Notes: generated by a model not told the origin, from the sequence alone. DNA of 64,000 bases from Pseudonocardia nigra (GCF_019396355.1 NZ_JAHKRK010000011.1:1-64000); one strand, 5' to 3'. Numbered from the stretch's first letter, positions 1 to 8,469 are shown. Numbers and translations are program-made.

Positions 1-108
1 CGGGAAGGCCCCCAGGCCTCAGACTTTGCTTCGGGCTAGACGCACCAATGCCAACCGAGCTCAGCCGGACCCGACCCGATTCTCATACCTCGTGGCGGCC
101 GAAGGCCA

Positions 109-134
109 TGGGGGACTTTGCTGCAACGTCCCCA
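109..134 (-). terminator. hairpin after DUF2537 gene
   Basis: A short hairpin with arms TGGGGAC and GTCCCCA lies just past the stop codon of the minus-strand membrane protein gene. Its loop carries TTTGCTGCAAC, also seen in the hairpin near 3.2 kb. It probably ends the trmH-DUF2537 transcript. No long T run follows. Confidence 0.4.
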
Positions 135-142
135 GGCGGGTC

Positions 143-697
143 TCAGCCCAGCAGGCCCAGGAGGAGCACCACCCATGCGGCCGCCAGCCCGGCGGCCGCG
201 CCCAGCGCGAGCCAGCGCCAGAACGGCATGCGCCGCATGAGGTAGAGCGACGGCGCCAGCCCGCACCCGATGAGCAGGTTCGCCGGCACCCAGAGCAGTC
301 CGAACGCCTCGGCGAACGCGTGGCACAGCACGATGTCACCCATCGCCACGAGCACCGCGAAGAACGCCGCGACGGTGAGCCCGGTGGCCCACGGCGTGGG
401 GCCCGGCGGGTTCGGCGCGAGCCGCGGGATCGGTCCCGTGACGCCGACGCTGATCGACTCCGTCGTCCCCGTCACGGGGTCGGTGAGGTCCACGGGCCTG
501 CCGAGCACGTCCGCCACCCGAGCGGCGAGCTGACGGCCCCGCCGCTGCAGCAACGCCTGCTCCTCCGGGCCGCCGGCCCGCGTCACGGTCGCCGCGAACG
601 CCCCCCACTCGCTCAGCGCGTCCTGCAGGTCCCCGGGCAGCGGCGGATCCCCGGGCCGGCGCTCGCCCACCACGACTCGTCCCCCAGCGACCTCCAT
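143..697 (-). CDS. DUF2537 family membrane protein
   Basis: A 184-residue protein with a soluble N-terminal half (about residues 1-100) and three hydrophobic segments in the C-terminal half (roughly 102-120, 125-150 and 160-182), so probably anchored in the cytoplasmic membrane by its C-terminus. Length and layout fit the actinobacterial DUF2537 family, whose function is unknown. The ATG lies 5 bases beyond the stop of the upstream methyltransferase gene, so the two are almost surely co-transcribed. In mycobacteria a membrane protein gene also sits next to a SpoU-type methyltransferase gene (from memory). The family call is by pattern recognition only. Confidence 0.7.
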   Translation of the reverse strand: MEVAGGRVVVGERRPGDPPLPGDLQDALSEWGAFAATVTRAGGPEEQALLQRRGRQLAARVADVLGRPVDLTDPVTGTTESISVGVTGPIPRLAPNPPGPTPWATGLTVAAFFAVLVAMGDIVLCHAFAEAFGLLWVPANLLIGCGLAPSLYLMRRMPFWRWLALGAAAGLAAAWVVLLLGLLG

Positions 698-702
698 CCG
701 GG

Positions 703-1515
703 TCAGCCTAGAGCGACTCCGACCGCATGGAAGGCCACGGCTGCCGCCGTGGCGACGTTCAGCGAGTCGACCCCGGACGCCATCGGGATCCGGACGCGCA
801 CGTCGGCGGCGGCCAGCGCCGCGTCCGTGAGCCCGGGCCCCTCCGCGCCCAGCAGCAGCGCCACCCGCTCCCCCGCCAGGCCCGACGACGCCAGTGGCGC
901 AGCGTCCGCCGCCGGCGTCAGCGCGGCCACCCGCAGCCCGGCGGCGCGCAGGACGTCCAGCGACGCCGGCCACGGGCCGGGGAGCTCGGCGAACGGCACC
1001 CGCAGGACGTGGCCCATCGACACCCGCACGCTGCGGCGGTAGAGCGGGTCGGAGCAGCGCGGACCGAGCAGCACGGCGTCCACACCGAGCGCGGCGGCGT
1101 TGCGGAACAGCGCCCCGAGGTTCTCGTGGTCGTTCACCCCCTCCAGCACCGCGACGACGCGCGCGTCGCGCACCAGCTCGGCAGGGTCCGGCGGCGCCGC
1201 GCGGTCCGCCACGGCCAGCACGCCCCGGTTCAGGTGGAACCCGACGACCTCCGCCATCGTCGCGGCGTCCGTCGCGTAGGCCGGAACGTCCAGCCCGGCC
1301 AGGTCGGGTGCGAGCTCGTCCAGCCGCCGCGGCACGCCCAGCAGCGACCGCACCGGGTACGGCGAGTCGAGCAACCGGCGCACCACGACGACCCCCTCGG
1401 CGATCACCAGCCCGCGCCCTCCGGGTCGGTCCGGGCGCCGGTCGGCGGTGGTGAGGTCGCGGTAGTCGTCGGCGCGCGGGTCGGCCGGTTCCGTGATCGG
1501 CGTGATGGTGGCCAC
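703..1515 (-). CDS. TrmH/SpoU family RNA 2'-O-methyltransferase
   Basis: Probable SAM-dependent RNA ribose methyltransferase of the SPOUT class, acting on rRNA or tRNA. Visible family motifs are the N-terminal substrate-binding region, the NHENLGALFRNAAALGVDAV stretch (motif 1), LLLGAEGPGL (motif 2) and the C-terminal IPMASGVDSLNVATAAAV (motif 3, part of the SAM-binding knot). I chose the GTG at 1515 because the family-like sequence starts there; an in-frame start at 1554 would add 13 arginine-rich residues. About 270 residues is normal. The exact RNA target cannot be told from sequence. It leads a two-gene unit with the DUF2537 gene. Confidence 0.85.
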   Translation of the reverse strand: MATITPITEPADPRADDYRDLTTADRRPDRPGGRGLVIAEGVVVVRRLLDSPYPVRSLLGVPRRLDELAPDLAGLDVPAYATDAATMAEVVGFHLNRGVLAVADRAAPPDPAELVRDARVVAVLEGVNDHENLGALFRNAAALGVDAVLLGPRCSDPLYRRSVRVSMGHVLRVPFAELPGPWPASLDVLRAAGLRVAALTPAADAAPLASSGLAGERVALLLGAEGPGLTDAALAAADVRVRIPMASGVDSLNVATAAAVAFHAVGVALG

Positions 1516-1655
1516 GGTTCGGCATCGTCGCAGGCCACCTCGCCGTGATCGCATCGGTCATCCGGTCGGCCGTAGCGGCGAGGTCACTGTTGTGTCACGG
1601 TGGACAACCGCCCGGGTTCCCGGGCGTGCCCGGGGGGCAGGGAGGCAGCGCAGGT

Positions 1656-3164
1656 ATGGGCCAGGACGTCGGCCGGACCACGTTCAGTCGGCGTGATCGG
1701 CAGCTCTACCGCGCGAAAGTGCAACGGTGCCTCGACGCCCTCGCGGTGATGCTGCGCGAGCACCCGTTCGCCCGCGACGAGCCGATGACCGGCATCGAGG
1801 TCGAGCTCAACCTCGTCGACCACGACCTCGCGCCCGCGCTGTCCGGCGCCGACGTCCTCGACGCCATCAACGGCACCGAGTTCCAGTCCGAGCTCGGTCG
1901 CTGGAACCTCGAGCTGAACCTCCCGCCGCGGCCGCTGCCGGGTGACCAGTGGCGGCACCTGGAGCTCCAGCTGCTCGACGAGCTCACGGTCGTCCGGTCC
2001 AAGGCCCTCGACTGCGGCTCCCAGCTCGCCGTCATCGGCATCCTGCCGACGCTGGAGCAGCGCCACCTCGTCGTCGACGCCCTGTCCCCCGATCGCCGCT
2101 ACTCCATGCTCAACGAGCAGATGCTCAGCGCCCGCGGGGAGCCCATCCGCCTCGACATCGCAGGCGACGACCCGTCGGGCCGCCACGGCGTCGGACCCGA
2201 GCACCTCACGGCCGACTTCGACTCGATCGCGCCCGAGGCGGCGTGCACGTCGATGCAGCTGCACCTGCAGGTGCACCCGGACGCGTTCGCCGGCTACTGG
2301 AACGCCGCGCAGTGCCTGGCCGGGGTGCAGCTCGCCGTCGGCGCGAACTCCCCGTTCCTGCTTGGGTCACGGCTGTGGGCCGAGACGCGCATCCCGCTGT
2401 TCGAGCAGTCCTGCGACGTCCGCACGCCCGAGCTGCGCAACCAGGGCGTCCGGCCGCGGGTGTGGTTCGGCGAACGCTGGATCACCTCGATCCTCGACCT
2501 GTTCTCGGAGAACGGGCGCTACTTCCCCGCGCTGATGCCGGTCACCGAGGACACCGACCCGATGGCCGAGCTCGAGGCGGGCGAGGTGCCGGGGCTCGAC
2601 GAGATGCGGCTGCACAACGGCACGATCTGGCGCTGGAACCGCCCGGTGTACGACGTGGCCGACGGCGTGCCGCACGTGCGCGTGGAGAACCGGGTGCTCC
2701 CGGCGGGACCGACCCCCGTGGACATGGTCGCCAACGCGCTGTTCTTCTACGGGCTGCTGCGTGTGCTCGTCGAGGCCGAGCGGCCGCTGTGGAGCTCGAT
2801 GTCGTTCGAGGCCGCCGAGGAGAACTTCACCACCGCGGCCCGGCACGGCATGGAGGGCCCGCTGTACTGGCCCGGTACCGGCTGGATCCGTCCCGACGAG
2901 CTCGTGCTGCGCAAGCTGCTGCCGCAGGCCGCCGAGGGCCTGGCCCGGTGGGGCGTGGCGAGCGAGGTCACCGACCGCTACCTGCCGATCATCGAGCAGC
3001 GCTGCGTCACCCGCCGCACCGGTGCCGCGTGGCAGCTCGACACCGTGGGCGCGCTCGAGGCCCGCGGCGCCGACCGACCCACCGCGCTGCGCGGCATGCT
3101 CGCGCGGTACCTGGAGTCGTCCGCGGCGAACGAGCCGGTGCACGACTGGCCCGTCCCCGGCTGA
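1656..3164 (+). CDS. glutamate-cysteine ligase family (GCS2-like) protein
   Basis: A 502-residue protein of the carboxylate-amine ligase/GCS2 superfamily, whose members join the gamma-carboxyl of glutamate to an amine with ATP. Family marks include GIEVELNLVD near residue 44, the NLELNLPP strand, the STSMQ-like segment CTSMQLHLQV, the AVGANSPFLLG loop and RVENRVLPAGPTP. The ATG at 1656 follows GGGAGGCAG at a good distance. Actinomycetes carry several such paralogues (gamma-glutamylcysteine formation for ergothioneine, F420 side chains, uncharacterised ones), so the substrate is open. It is transcribed divergently from trmH and stands alone. Confidence 0.75.
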   Translation: MGQDVGRTTFSRRDRQLYRAKVQRCLDALAVMLREHPFARDEPMTGIEVELNLVDHDLAPALSGADVLDAINGTEFQSELGRWNLELNLPPRPLPGDQWRHLELQLLDELTVVRSKALDCGSQLAVIGILPTLEQRHLVVDALSPDRRYSMLNEQMLSARGEPIRLDIAGDDPSGRHGVGPEHLTADFDSIAPEAACTSMQLHLQVHPDAFAGYWNAAQCLAGVQLAVGANSPFLLGSRLWAETRIPLFEQSCDVRTPELRNQGVRPRVWFGERWITSILDLFSENGRYFPALMPVTEDTDPMAELEAGEVPGLDEMRLHNGTIWRWNRPVYDVADGVPHVRVENRVLPAGPTPVDMVANALFFYGLLRVLVEAERPLWSSMSFEAAEENFTTAARHGMEGPLYWPGTGWIRPDELVLRKLLPQAAEGLARWGVASEVTDRYLPIIEQRCVTRRTGAAWQLDTVGALEARGADRPTALRGMLARYLESSAANEPVHDWPVPG

Positions 3165-3475
3165 GGTCCGCCGCTGCCACGGCAGATCGCCGCCGCACCC
3201 ACCTCCCACCCGTTGCAGTAAAGCCACTTTCCCGCCACGGCATTGCGTGAAAGTGGCTTTGCTGCAATCCGGACGGGCCCGGGCCGCGCGGGCCTCCGCG
3301 TTCACCATCGCAAACCCTCGTCCCGTTCCGCCCCGGAACCGGTGGGCGCACTCCTACAGTCGGTCCCGTTCCGCCGGTGGTCACGGCAGGTGATCGCCGG
3401 TCGGCGCTCCCGACCGTCGAGCGCCTGCAGCACGGGCTGCGGGCGCGATCCCGCGCGCCCGCAAACGGGGGACGC
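3165..3475. other. intergenic stretch before secretion-like operon
   Basis: About 310 bases without a convincing gene. It holds the terminator hairpin of the ligase gene at its start. The promoter of the next operon must lie in 3270-3470, but I see no clear -35/-10 pair. A strong purine-rich ribosome site, ACGGGGGAC, sits just before the ATG at 3476. Confidence 0.5.
3213..3267 (+). terminator. 19-bp stem hairpin terminator
   Basis: Arms 3213-3231 and 3249-3267 pair over 19 bp with one mismatch, around a 17-base loop. It sits about 50 bases after the ligase stop codon. The arm sequence (AAAGCCACTTTC) resembles hairpins at other gene ends in this window. Confidence 0.6.
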
Positions 3476-3547
3476 ATGCCCGAGCGACCCACCCAGTCCA
3501 CCCCGTCCGGCGTCCGCACGCCGCGGACCACCCCCCGCGCCAGGTGA
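3476..3547 (+). CDS. possible 23-residue leader peptide
   Basis: A tiny ORF (MPERPTQSTPSGVRTPRTTPRA and a final Arg) with a strong upstream ribosome site. Its TGA overlaps the GTG start of the next gene in a GTGA arrangement, the classic sign of translational coupling. The next gene has no good site of its own, which supports the idea that ribosomes reach it through this ORF. Rich in Pro, Thr and Arg; no family recognised. It could be a true leader or chance. Confidence 0.35.
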   Translation: MPERPTQSTPSGVRTPRTTPRAR

Positions 3548-4410
3548 CGGCCGTGGCCCGCTTCCGGCTCTTCGGCCGCGCCCCCGCACCGGACCCACCT
3601 TCCCCGCCGACCCCGCCGGCCTACGGGCCGCCGTACGGCCCCCCGCCGGGTTGGGGGCCGCCGCCGGTGGGCGCGGGTGCCCCGACGACAGCGCCGCCGG
3701 GATGGCCTGCGGCAGGCCCCGCCACACGTGCCGCCCGCCCGGCCGTCCCCCGCCCGGTCCCCACGGCCGACCCGCCCACCGACCCCCACGGCTTCCCCCC
3801 GATTCCCGGGCCCCGCAGCGCCGCGCCCACCCCTCCGTGGCCCCGGCCGCCGGCCCCCGCTCCCGAGCCGGCCGAGGCCGCAGCGCTCGCGGGGGCGTTC
3901 GCCGTCGACTACCTGTCGTGGGACGAGGACGATCCGGGCCGCCGCGGGCGCGTGCTGCTCGACTACCTGCCGGCTCCGGGGCGCGACCCCGACCGGCTGG
4001 GCTGGTCCGGGCGGGGCCGTCAACGCGCCGAGTTCGCGCTGCCCGGGCGGGTGCGACCCGACGGCGAGGGCCGCGTGCTCGTCGACGTCCGTGTGCGGGT
4101 CACGCCGTACCGGGCCGTCGGCGACCACGGACCCGAGCCCGCAGCCGCCACCGAACCCGAGCCCGGCATCGCGGGGATCCCGGCCGCTGCGCCCGCCCCC
4201 ACCGGACGGGGGTGGCGCAGCCTTGCGTCGTACTGGATCCGGCTCAGTGTGCCCGTGGTGCTGGAGAACGGGCGGCTGGTGGTCGACGCGTGGGAGGAGA
4301 CACTCGGTGAGGTCCCCGAGCCGCCCCCCGCCGGCCCACCGGCGCCCGACGACCACACGCTGGCCGACGACGACCCGCTCGCCGAGCCGCGCTCCGGGAC
4401 CGCATGGTGA
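3544..4410 (+). CDS. proline-rich protein, possibly TcpC/conjugation-like
   Basis: A 288-residue protein. Residues 1-115 are proline/glycine/alanine-rich (PPAYGPPYGPPPGWGPPP repeats), as in proteins that meet other proteins at the membrane. Residues 120-245 form a folded domain with alternating beta strands (VLVDVRVRVTPY; ASYWIRLSVPVVLENGRLVV) that resembles the second domain of TcpC-type conjugation proteins. The tail is acidic. It heads a run of five genes with overlaps or gaps of only a few bases, including a wall hydrolase and a single-span protein. I infer a secretion or DNA-transfer role; nothing in the sequence proves it. Confidence 0.5.
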   Translation: MTAVARFRLFGRAPAPDPPSPPTPPAYGPPYGPPPGWGPPPVGAGAPTTAPPGWPAAGPATRAARPAVPRPVPTADPPTDPHGFPPIPGPRSAAPTPPWPRPPAPAPEPAEAAALAGAFAVDYLSWDEDDPGRRGRVLLDYLPAPGRDPDRLGWSGRGRQRAEFALPGRVRPDGEGRVLVDVRVRVTPYRAVGDHGPEPAAATEPEPGIAGIPAAAPAPTGRGWRSLASYWIRLSVPVVLENGRLVVDAWEETLGEVPEPPPAGPPAPDDHTLADDDPLAEPRSGTAW

Positions 4411-5066
4411 GCCGCCCACGCACCCCCGTGATCGCCGGGCTGAGCGGTGACGCCGGCACCAGCACGCTCGCCGCGGCGCTGCACGCCCGCGACGCCGGGC
4501 CGCTCGACGGAGCCGCCGACGTCATCGCCTGCCGGGGCACCGATGCCGCGCTGCGGCAGGCGGCCGTCCTCGCGGGTGCGCCGACCGGCCCGCACCCCGT
4601 GCTCGCGGTCCTCCTCGAGCCCGGCCTGCCCACCGACGGCGTGGCGACCCGGCTGAGCGCCCTGCAGCCGCGCTTCGGAGCCGTCGTCACACTCCCGCAC
4701 GTCGGCCGCTGGCACGGTGCCCCTACCCCCTCCGAGGAGGCCGCCGCCGTGCTCGCACTGCCGGCCCACCACGTCACGCGGCCCCTTCGGGCCTACGCGG
4801 CCGCCCTCCGGCTGGTCGTGGCGGCCGTCGTCGGGTCCGGCCTGCCGGCCCGCAGCGCCCCGCCCACCCTGATCCGGCCGCGCCCCACGGCGCCGGCCCA
4901 CGCCCCGCGCGTCATCCGGCGGGCGGCTCCCGTCCGGCCCGCCCGGTTGCTCGGGCCGGCACCGGTCCGGGCGGAACCGCTGCTGCCCGCAGCACCCGAA
5001 CCCGACGACGACACGCTCGAGGCCGATCACCTGCGCTCGACGGCCGCGGCGGGACGAGCGGGGTGA
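4404..5066 (+). CDS. P-loop-like protein with deviant Walker A motif
   Basis: A 220-residue protein starting ATG within the last codons of the upstream gene (7-base overlap). The N-terminus IAGLSGDAGTSTLAAAL looks like a MinD/ParA-type P-loop, but the usual lysine position reads Thr (GDAGTST), so ATP binding is doubtful. A middle part, residues 70-110, has a sheet-helix pattern. The C-terminal 80 residues are rich in Pro, Ala and Arg and look disordered. Genes like this accompany conjugation-type operons in actinomycetes (from memory). Function unknown. Confidence 0.5.
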   Translation: MVSRPRTPVIAGLSGDAGTSTLAAALHARDAGPLDGAADVIACRGTDAALRQAAVLAGAPTGPHPVLAVLLEPGLPTDGVATRLSALQPRFGAVVTLPHVGRWHGAPTPSEEAAAVLALPAHHVTRPLRAYAAALRLVVAAVVGSGLPARSAPPTLIRPRPTAPAHAPRVIRRAAPVRPARLLGPAPVRAEPLLPAAPEPDDDTLEADHLRSTAAAGRAG

Positions 5067-5069
5067 CGC

Positions 5070-6206
5070 ATGCCCGGCCCGACCCTGCTGCGCAGCCCGC
5101 TCGCGATCGCGCTGGCCGCACTCACCGGTCTGCTGCTGCTCGGTGCCGCCCCTGCTCCGGTGCCGGACACCGTCTCGGGCGTCGACACCGCAGAGCTGCC
5201 CGCGCCTGCGCGCGACTCCCTGCCCCTGATCAGCGAGCTCACCGCGACCCACTGCCCCGAACTGCCGCCGCTGTGGGTGGTGGCCCAGGTGCAGGCGGAG
5301 TCCGGGTGGGACCCGGCCCTCGCCTCGCGGCGGGAGGGCGGGCCCGCGGGGCTCTACCAGTTCGGGCAGCGCAACTGGGTGGCCGCGGGCGGGCAGACCT
5401 GGACGTCGGACCCCCCGTCCGGCGACGCCGACGTCCTGTCCGCGGAGGCGCACCTGCGCGTCGCCGTGCCGTGGGTCTGCGCGAACCTGCGCGCCGTCAC
5501 GGCGCACCTGCAGGCCACGGGCAAGCCCACGACGCCGCTCGACGCCATGCTCGTCTGCCACATCGCCGGGTGCGGCCGCGTGACGGGCAGCGCCACCGGG
5601 ATCCCGGTGGCCGGCGAGGCGAGCTGCGGCGAGCGCTGCGCGGAGGTGGTCCGACGCTACGTGGCGGCGGTGCACTCCAACCTGGAGCGGTTCGCGGCGC
5701 CCGTGCCCGAACCGGCCGCGGCCACTCCGCCCGCCCTGGCCGCCCCCGCGGCCTGGACCGGGGGTGCCACCGGCTGCGAGCTGCCCGATCCCACCGGGGA
5801 CGGCTGCCTCACCGGGGCCACGCACCACGGGCTGGAAGCGGCCGGGGCCGCGTTCGGGGGATGGACCGACGGCCCGACGATCCGGTCGGCCGGGTGCTGG
5901 GACGAACACGCCTGGAACCCCCGCAGCGACCACTCCCGCGGCAAGGCGTGCGACCTGTTCCCCACGGCCCCGGGCACCTTCGCGGAGGGCGCCGACCTGG
6001 ACTCCGGGTGGCGCGTGGCCGAATGGTTCCGCAGCAACGCCGAACCGTTGCAGGTCAAGTACCTCATCTGGCAGGGCCGCTACTGGGACCCGGGCGTCGA
6101 GGACCAGGGCGGATGGGGCCGGCGGTACACGGGCGGCGGGGTCTACGACGTCCGCGACGCCACCGGCGGCCACTTCGACCACGTGCACGTGAGCTTCCGG
6201 GAGTGA
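5070..6206 (+). CDS. secreted transglycosylase/peptidase-like wall hydrolase
   Basis: A 378-residue exported protein. Residues 1-28 are a signal peptide or N-terminal anchor. Residues 62-200 form a lytic transglycosylase (SLT-like) domain: the catalytic Glu is probably E77 in AESGWDP, followed by GPAGLYQFG. A Pro/Ala linker leads to a C-terminal domain (about 225-378) with HSRGKACDLF and HFDHVHVSF, the His-Asp-His pattern of ARB_07466/M15-like peptidoglycan peptidases. Such two-domain enzymes open the cell wall for secretion or conjugation channels. The gene starts 3 bases after the previous stop, so it belongs to the same operon. Confidence 0.75.
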   Translation: MPGPTLLRSPLAIALAALTGLLLLGAAPAPVPDTVSGVDTAELPAPARDSLPLISELTATHCPELPPLWVVAQVQAESGWDPALASRREGGPAGLYQFGQRNWVAAGGQTWTSDPPSGDADVLSAEAHLRVAVPWVCANLRAVTAHLQATGKPTTPLDAMLVCHIAGCGRVTGSATGIPVAGEASCGERCAEVVRRYVAAVHSNLERFAAPVPEPAAATPPALAAPAAWTGGATGCELPDPTGDGCLTGATHHGLEAAGAAFGGWTDGPTIRSAGCWDEHAWNPRSDHSRGKACDLFPTAPGTFAEGADLDSGWRVAEWFRSNAEPLQVKYLIWQGRYWDPGVEDQGGWGRRYTGGGVYDVRDATGGHFDHVHVSFRE

Positions 6207-6210
6207 GGCC

Positions 6211-6819
6211 GTGAACCGCTCGAGACCCGTCGTCCCCGTCATCGCCGCCGCCGCGGCAGCGGCCATCACAGTGCTCGCGCTCGTGCTGGTCGGCGGCGCG
6301 ACCGGCGTCATACCGCCGTCGGGCGAACCGCCGCCAGGGGCCGCGCTCACCGACGAGGACCGGCGGGCGCTGGACGCCGTTCCCGTGGAGCGCGGCGCGC
6401 CGCCCGCCCCTGTGGACCCCGGGGTCGACCTCACCGACCCGGAGGCCGTCGCACGGGCCTACCTCGCCGTGGCGCACTCGGTCGGCGTCGAGGACGCGGG
6501 CCGCACGCACCTGCGCGCCGCGGGCTACGCGGTGCCGGGGAGCCCGCCCGCCACCGTCGGGGTGGTCGTGCTGGACCCGCCGCCCGCCGGGTCGCTGCGC
6601 ACCGCGACGGTCACGGCGCTCGAGCTGGTGGCCGCCGAGGCGGGCGACCGGCGGCGCGGCTACCGGGCCGAGCTCGGCACCGCGACCGGCCCGCCCGGCG
6701 CCGCCGCCGAGGTCACCCTCGTCGGTCGCGACGTGGTGCTGGCCCGCATGCCCGACGGCCGGTGGCTCGTCGCCGCCGACTCACCCGCAACCGCCGATCT
6801 CCCCGCCGGGGAGGACTGA
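6211..6819 (+). CDS. membrane-anchored extracytoplasmic protein, NTF2/VirB8-like
   Basis: A 202-residue protein with one N-terminal transmembrane helix (about residues 9-31) and an outside domain. After a Pro-rich stretch, TDPEAVARAYLAVAHS opens a domain of one long helix plus several beta strands, ending in DGRWLVAADSP. This plan fits the NTF2-like fold of small channel proteins such as VirB8/TcpC, an inference from shape only. The GTG start is 4 bases past the wall hydrolase stop. Operon position suggests it works with that hydrolase at the envelope. Confidence 0.5.
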   Translation: MNRSRPVVPVIAAAAAAAITVLALVLVGGATGVIPPSGEPPPGAALTDEDRRALDAVPVERGAPPAPVDPGVDLTDPEAVARAYLAVAHSVGVEDAGRTHLRAAGYAVPGSPPATVGVVVLDPPPAGSLRTATVTALELVAAEAGDRRRGYRAELGTATGPPGAAAEVTLVGRDVVLARMPDGRWLVAADSPATADLPAGED

Positions 6820-6838
6820 TGCGACAGGAGTGCCCGCC

Positions 6839-8416
6839 ATGATCTTCGAGGACCTCGAGGAGCTGCTCCGGAAGTACCTGTCGACGGGCATCGCCGTGGT
6901 GATCATCCTGGCGGGGCCCGGCACCGGTGCCGAGGACGGCGAGCCCGGAGCGCGGACGGAGCCGTCGGTCGAGGTGATCGAGCCGGGCGGCCGCACGCCG
7001 GAGGAACCGGATCCCACCGGGCGCACCGGTGCGGCCGGGACCGACCCCGACCGGCCGGAGCGGGACCGCGACCGCGCCGCGGACCCCGGACCGGCCGACC
7101 CGGAACCCACCGATCCGGAACCCGCCGAACCCGCCGACCGCGAGCCCCGGGATCGCGCACCGGCGGATCCGGAACCGGCCGACCCGGAACCGGGGGAACG
7201 CGAGGCCCGCGATCCCGAACCCGCCGACCCCGAGCCCGCCGACCGGGACGACGGTGCCGAGCGCGGCGGGCCGACCGGTGAGGACCGCGGGGACGACGAC
7301 GGACCGGGCGACGCGCGGGACACCGGTGACCGTGAGACCGCGGCCGACCGCGACACCGCCGACGGACCGGACGAGCACGAGCCGGGGGCCACCGACCGCT
7401 CCGGAGGCGACGCCGATCGCGACACGGACGAGCCCGACGCCTCCACCCGCAGCAACCGCACGGGCACCGCCGACACTGAGGACGGCAGCGGCGAGGACGG
7501 CAGCGGCGAGGGTGCGACCGCCGCCGAGCGGTACGGCTGGGGCACGCCCAACCGGGTCGACGACTTCTCCGGCGGCAGCGAGCAGTGGGACATCTACGAC
7601 GGGCCCGGGCATGCCGGCAAGGGCATCCGCTCGCCCGACGCCGTCTCGATCGAGGGCGGGATACTCACGATCACCGGTGACTCGTCGGGCACCACGGCCG
7701 GGATGGCCTGGAACCCGGGGCAGAAGTACGGCCGCTGGGAGGGGCGGGTCAAGGCGCCCGCCTCGGACCCGTCCTACAACGCCCTGCTGCTGCTCTGGGC
7801 GGACGCCGAGGACTTCCCCGTCGGCGGCGAGATCGACTTCATGGAGATGCTCGACCACACGCGCCAGACCACGGACATCTTCATCCACTACGGCGCCGAC
7901 AACTCGCAGGTGAACGGCCAGGTCGAGATTGACGGCACCGAGTGGCACAACTGGGCGGTGGAGTGGACGCCCGAGGCGATCACGGCCTACGTCGACGGCG
8001 AGGAGTGGTACCGCACCACCGACACGAGCATCTTCCCGCCGGGGCCGATGCACCTGTGCATCCAGCTCGACTGGTTCCCGGAGGGCGGCCCTCCGGAGGA
8101 GTCGGTGATGCATGTCGACTGGGTGAAGCAGTACTCCCTCGAGGACGGGGCGGCCGACGCCGGCAACGGGGACGGCGCCGACCGGGACGACGACCGGGAC
8201 GACACCGACCGGAACGAGGGCCGCGACGGCACTGACGGCGAGAACGGCGCCAAGGGCGAGGACGGCACTGACGGCGAGGACGCGAGCGCGACCGCCGAGG
8301 GACGCGACGGCGCCGACGGCGAGAGCCGCAACGAGGGCGACCGGGAGGATGACGAGCGGGAGGGCTCCGTGAACCCGATCCGCGAGGCCGTGCGCCGGAC
8401 GTTCTCCTGGGGCTGA
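6839..8416 (+). CDS. GH16-family glucanase-like protein with charged flanks
   Basis: A 525-residue protein in three parts. Residues 1-28 are an amphipathic/hydrophobic start rather than a clean signal peptide. Residues 35-225 are a highly acidic low-complexity region with repeats of ADPEP. Residues 230-440 are a glycoside hydrolase family 16 domain: the catalytic motif EIDFME has E331 (nucleophile), D333 and E336 (acid/base), and WHNWAVEWTPEAITAYVDG is typical. The tail (about 440-510) is again charged, with DGTDGE-type repeats. ATG 6839 is preferred over GTG 6830 because ACAGGAG precedes it at 8 bases. It lies 19 bases after the secretion-like genes. Likely cuts or remodels beta-glucan-type polysaccharide outside the cell. 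Confidence 0.75.
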   Translation: MIFEDLEELLRKYLSTGIAVVIILAGPGTGAEDGEPGARTEPSVEVIEPGGRTPEEPDPTGRTGAAGTDPDRPERDRDRAADPGPADPEPTDPEPAEPADREPRDRAPADPEPADPEPGEREARDPEPADPEPADRDDGAERGGPTGEDRGDDDGPGDARDTGDRETAADRDTADGPDEHEPGATDRSGGDADRDTDEPDASTRSNRTGTADTEDGSGEDGSGEGATAAERYGWGTPNRVDDFSGGSEQWDIYDGPGHAGKGIRSPDAVSIEGGILTITGDSSGTTAGMAWNPGQKYGRWEGRVKAPASDPSYNALLLLWADAEDFPVGGEIDFMEMLDHTRQTTDIFIHYGADNSQVNGQVEIDGTEWHNWAVEWTPEAITAYVDGEEWYRTTDTSIFPPGPMHLCIQLDWFPEGGPPEESVMHVDWVKQYSLEDGAADAGNGDGADRDDDRDDTDRNEGRDGTDGENGAKGEDGTDGEDASATAEGRDGADGESRNEGDREDDEREGSVNPIREAVRRTFSWG

Positions 8417-8435
8417 GCCGCGGTTGCGCACACGC

Positions 8436-8469
8436 ATCGGGGCCCAGGCCGGTCGGCCGGGGCCCCGAT
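8436..8469 (+). terminator. terminator after GH16 gene
   Basis: Arms ATCGGGGCC and GGCCCCGAT, with a second inner stem GGCC/GGCC, form a very stable hairpin 20 bases after the GH16 stop. It could work in both directions. Confidence 0.6.

Noticed and set aside
4020-6434. 804-codon open frame on the minus strand
   Set aside because: It lies antisense to four well-supported overlapping genes and has a Gly/Arg-rich composition typical of GC-rich shadow frames.
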